Shown here: in pieces, positions 54,967-55,941 of the stretch
Layout of the letters: every line of letters begins with the position of its first letter
Position numbering within the stretch: the stretch's first letter is position 1
NCBI GenBank assembly: GCA_900175165.2
Contig: FWWN02000614.1
Coordinates: forward strand, 1-55,941
DNA from: Rhizomucor pusillus
Taxonomy: Eukaryota > Mucoromycota > Mucoromycetes > Mucorales > Lichtheimiaceae
Direction of reading: 5' to 3'
Length of the DNA stretch: 55,941 nt
Notes under the pieces: generated by a model
The model's database searches: none
What the model saw: only the letters and a program-made list of their open reading frames with translations
Told to the model about the DNA's origin: nothing
Translations under genes and position numbers: made by a program

Positions 54967-55672
54967 TTATTCTCCGTGCTTCAACACGCGAACGAAATCC
55001 TTGTAATTAAAGTTACCATGGTCGTCAACAGGCGAGCCCTTGAACATAATATCCACCTGATCCATGCATGTCAGTTGACTCTTGTGTGTGTGTGTGATAG
55101 AGCCCGGTCTGTACATATGGAACTAACCTCTTCGTCTGTAAATCGATCCCCCATTGTAGTCATGCATTCTCGTAGATATTCTGCGTCGATTGTTCCTGTT
55201 CTACTGTCATCGAATTCTGAAAATGCATTCATTATCACATGTTCCGGATCGGTGCCTGTCAGTTTTTCTGCCATGAGCGTGAGGAAGACCGTAAAGTTGA
55301 TTGCTCCAGGCGCTTCACTGATCATTTTCTCGATCTGTTCTTGCGTTGCTGGTTGGCCTACAGTGAATTTTTGCTCCGGTTACTCGGGCCACAGCCTAAG
55401 CAAGAGATAGCGCGTTTTTCTTTGTAATACCTAGGCGATGGAAAGTTTCGTCCAGATCGCTCCCGCATACGACCCCGTCTTCGTTTGTGTCCATTCGATC
55501 AAAGACCTCCTTAAACTCCATTATCTGCTGCTTATCAAACATGGCGAAAACATTGGAGTTTTGGCGTGCGGTACGCTGCTTGGTCTTTCGCGCTGTCTAG
55601 TGGGAATTAGCGGAGAAGTTCTTTTCCAGGTAGAATATTCGATGGTGTTTTGTAATCACTTGCCGATGTCAT
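54967..55672 (-). CDS. Myosin regulatory light chain
   Basis: EF-hand regulatory light chain of myosin II (MYL9/Rlc1 type), binding the second IQ motif of the heavy chain in the actomyosin ring. Exons 55672-55664 (9 nt), 55596-55431, 55357-55128, 55056-54967; 164 aa. The N-terminus is Lys/Arg-rich and leads to [14 protein letters not shown], closely matching the animal phosphosite [11 protein letters not shown] (S17 here). The first EF-hand loop is intact (D39-D50, [12 protein letters not shown]); [30 protein letters not shown] and [15 protein letters not shown] follow, later loops being degenerate as usual. Intron 1 appears to use a GC donor (TCG|GCAAGT...ACTAG). Intron 3 contains a (GT)n run. 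Calmodulin and essential light chains fit less well. Confidence 0.9.
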
Positions 55673-55941
55673 AATGTAATAGTCTGCGAGAGTTTACAAT
55701 TGTTGAAAAGATGAAGAATATGGGGAGAAAAGGGCCAGGAATGCTCTGGGACTACTTGCATATTGTCCGTTTGTTTTTACCTCGCCATATAGAGAATGCC
55801 GTCGCTTTTTGCTTGATTTGTCAATATGGAAATCCATTTTTCAGATCCAGAAATGGTACTCTGTGTAACTGCACAACGTTTTGAATCATTGACGTCAAAA
55901 AAGGGAAAGGCGTCGATCTGCCGTTTGGAGAGTTTGATGGT

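Overview
The window is nuclear DNA of a filamentous fungus, most likely an early-diverging one (Mucoromycota, probably Mucorales). The reasons are dense protein genes on both strands, many short GT-AG introns (mostly 55-90 nt), and a gene set that includes families typical of, or retained in, early-diverging fungi: a Grainyhead/CP2 factor, WDR81, a STEEP1 homologue, a myosin regulatory light chain with an animal-like phosphosite, and UPF1 with an SQ-rich tail. Gene models were built by hand from donor and acceptor sites, frame continuity and family resemblance; no alignment or RNA evidence was available. I support 22 protein genes plus one weak candidate, and see no rRNA, tRNA or CRISPR. One run of 50 N (15372-15421) is an assembly gap.

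Left part (1-13.5 kb): lumazine synthase (riboflavin synthesis) and a Grainyhead-like transcription factor, both on the minus strand; a 5.1 kb stretch without a recognisable gene; then an adenylation-thiolation-reductase NRPS-like enzyme and a NUDT19-type Nudix hydrolase on the plus strand.

Middle part (13.6-31.3 kb): an orphan secreted protein, a PCL/CLG1-type cyclin, an orphan coiled-coil protein and a mitochondrial 2-oxodicarboxylate-type carrier (all minus); a HAM1/TULIP-like protein (plus); a tiny zinc-ribbon gene (minus); an 847-residue mitochondrial PPR protein (plus); and pantothenate kinase (minus).

Right part (32-56 kb): a 27-exon WDR81-type BEACH/WD40 protein (minus) divergent from ADE2 (plus); a Sip5-type RING-like protein and a STEEP1 homologue (minus); a small secreted acidic protein and a four-helix voltage-sensor-like membrane protein (plus); zuotin (minus); a single-exon Gag plus retropepsin-like gene whose protease has lost its catalytic Asp (plus); UPF1 (minus); and a myosin regulatory light chain (minus).

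Most genes are housekeeping and are not arranged as a cluster or operon. They cover cofactor and purine synthesis (lumazine synthase, PanK, ADE2), mitochondrial expression and transport (PPR, ODC carrier), co-translational folding and mRNA decay (zuotin, UPF1), endosome and ER traffic (WDR81, STEEP1) and cytokinesis or motility (light chain). The most novel items are the apparently domesticated Gag/dead-protease gene at 47902-49092, the voltage-sensor-only protein, and several splice oddities: AAG acceptors, GC donors, 9-26 nt exons and a possible 32-nt intron.
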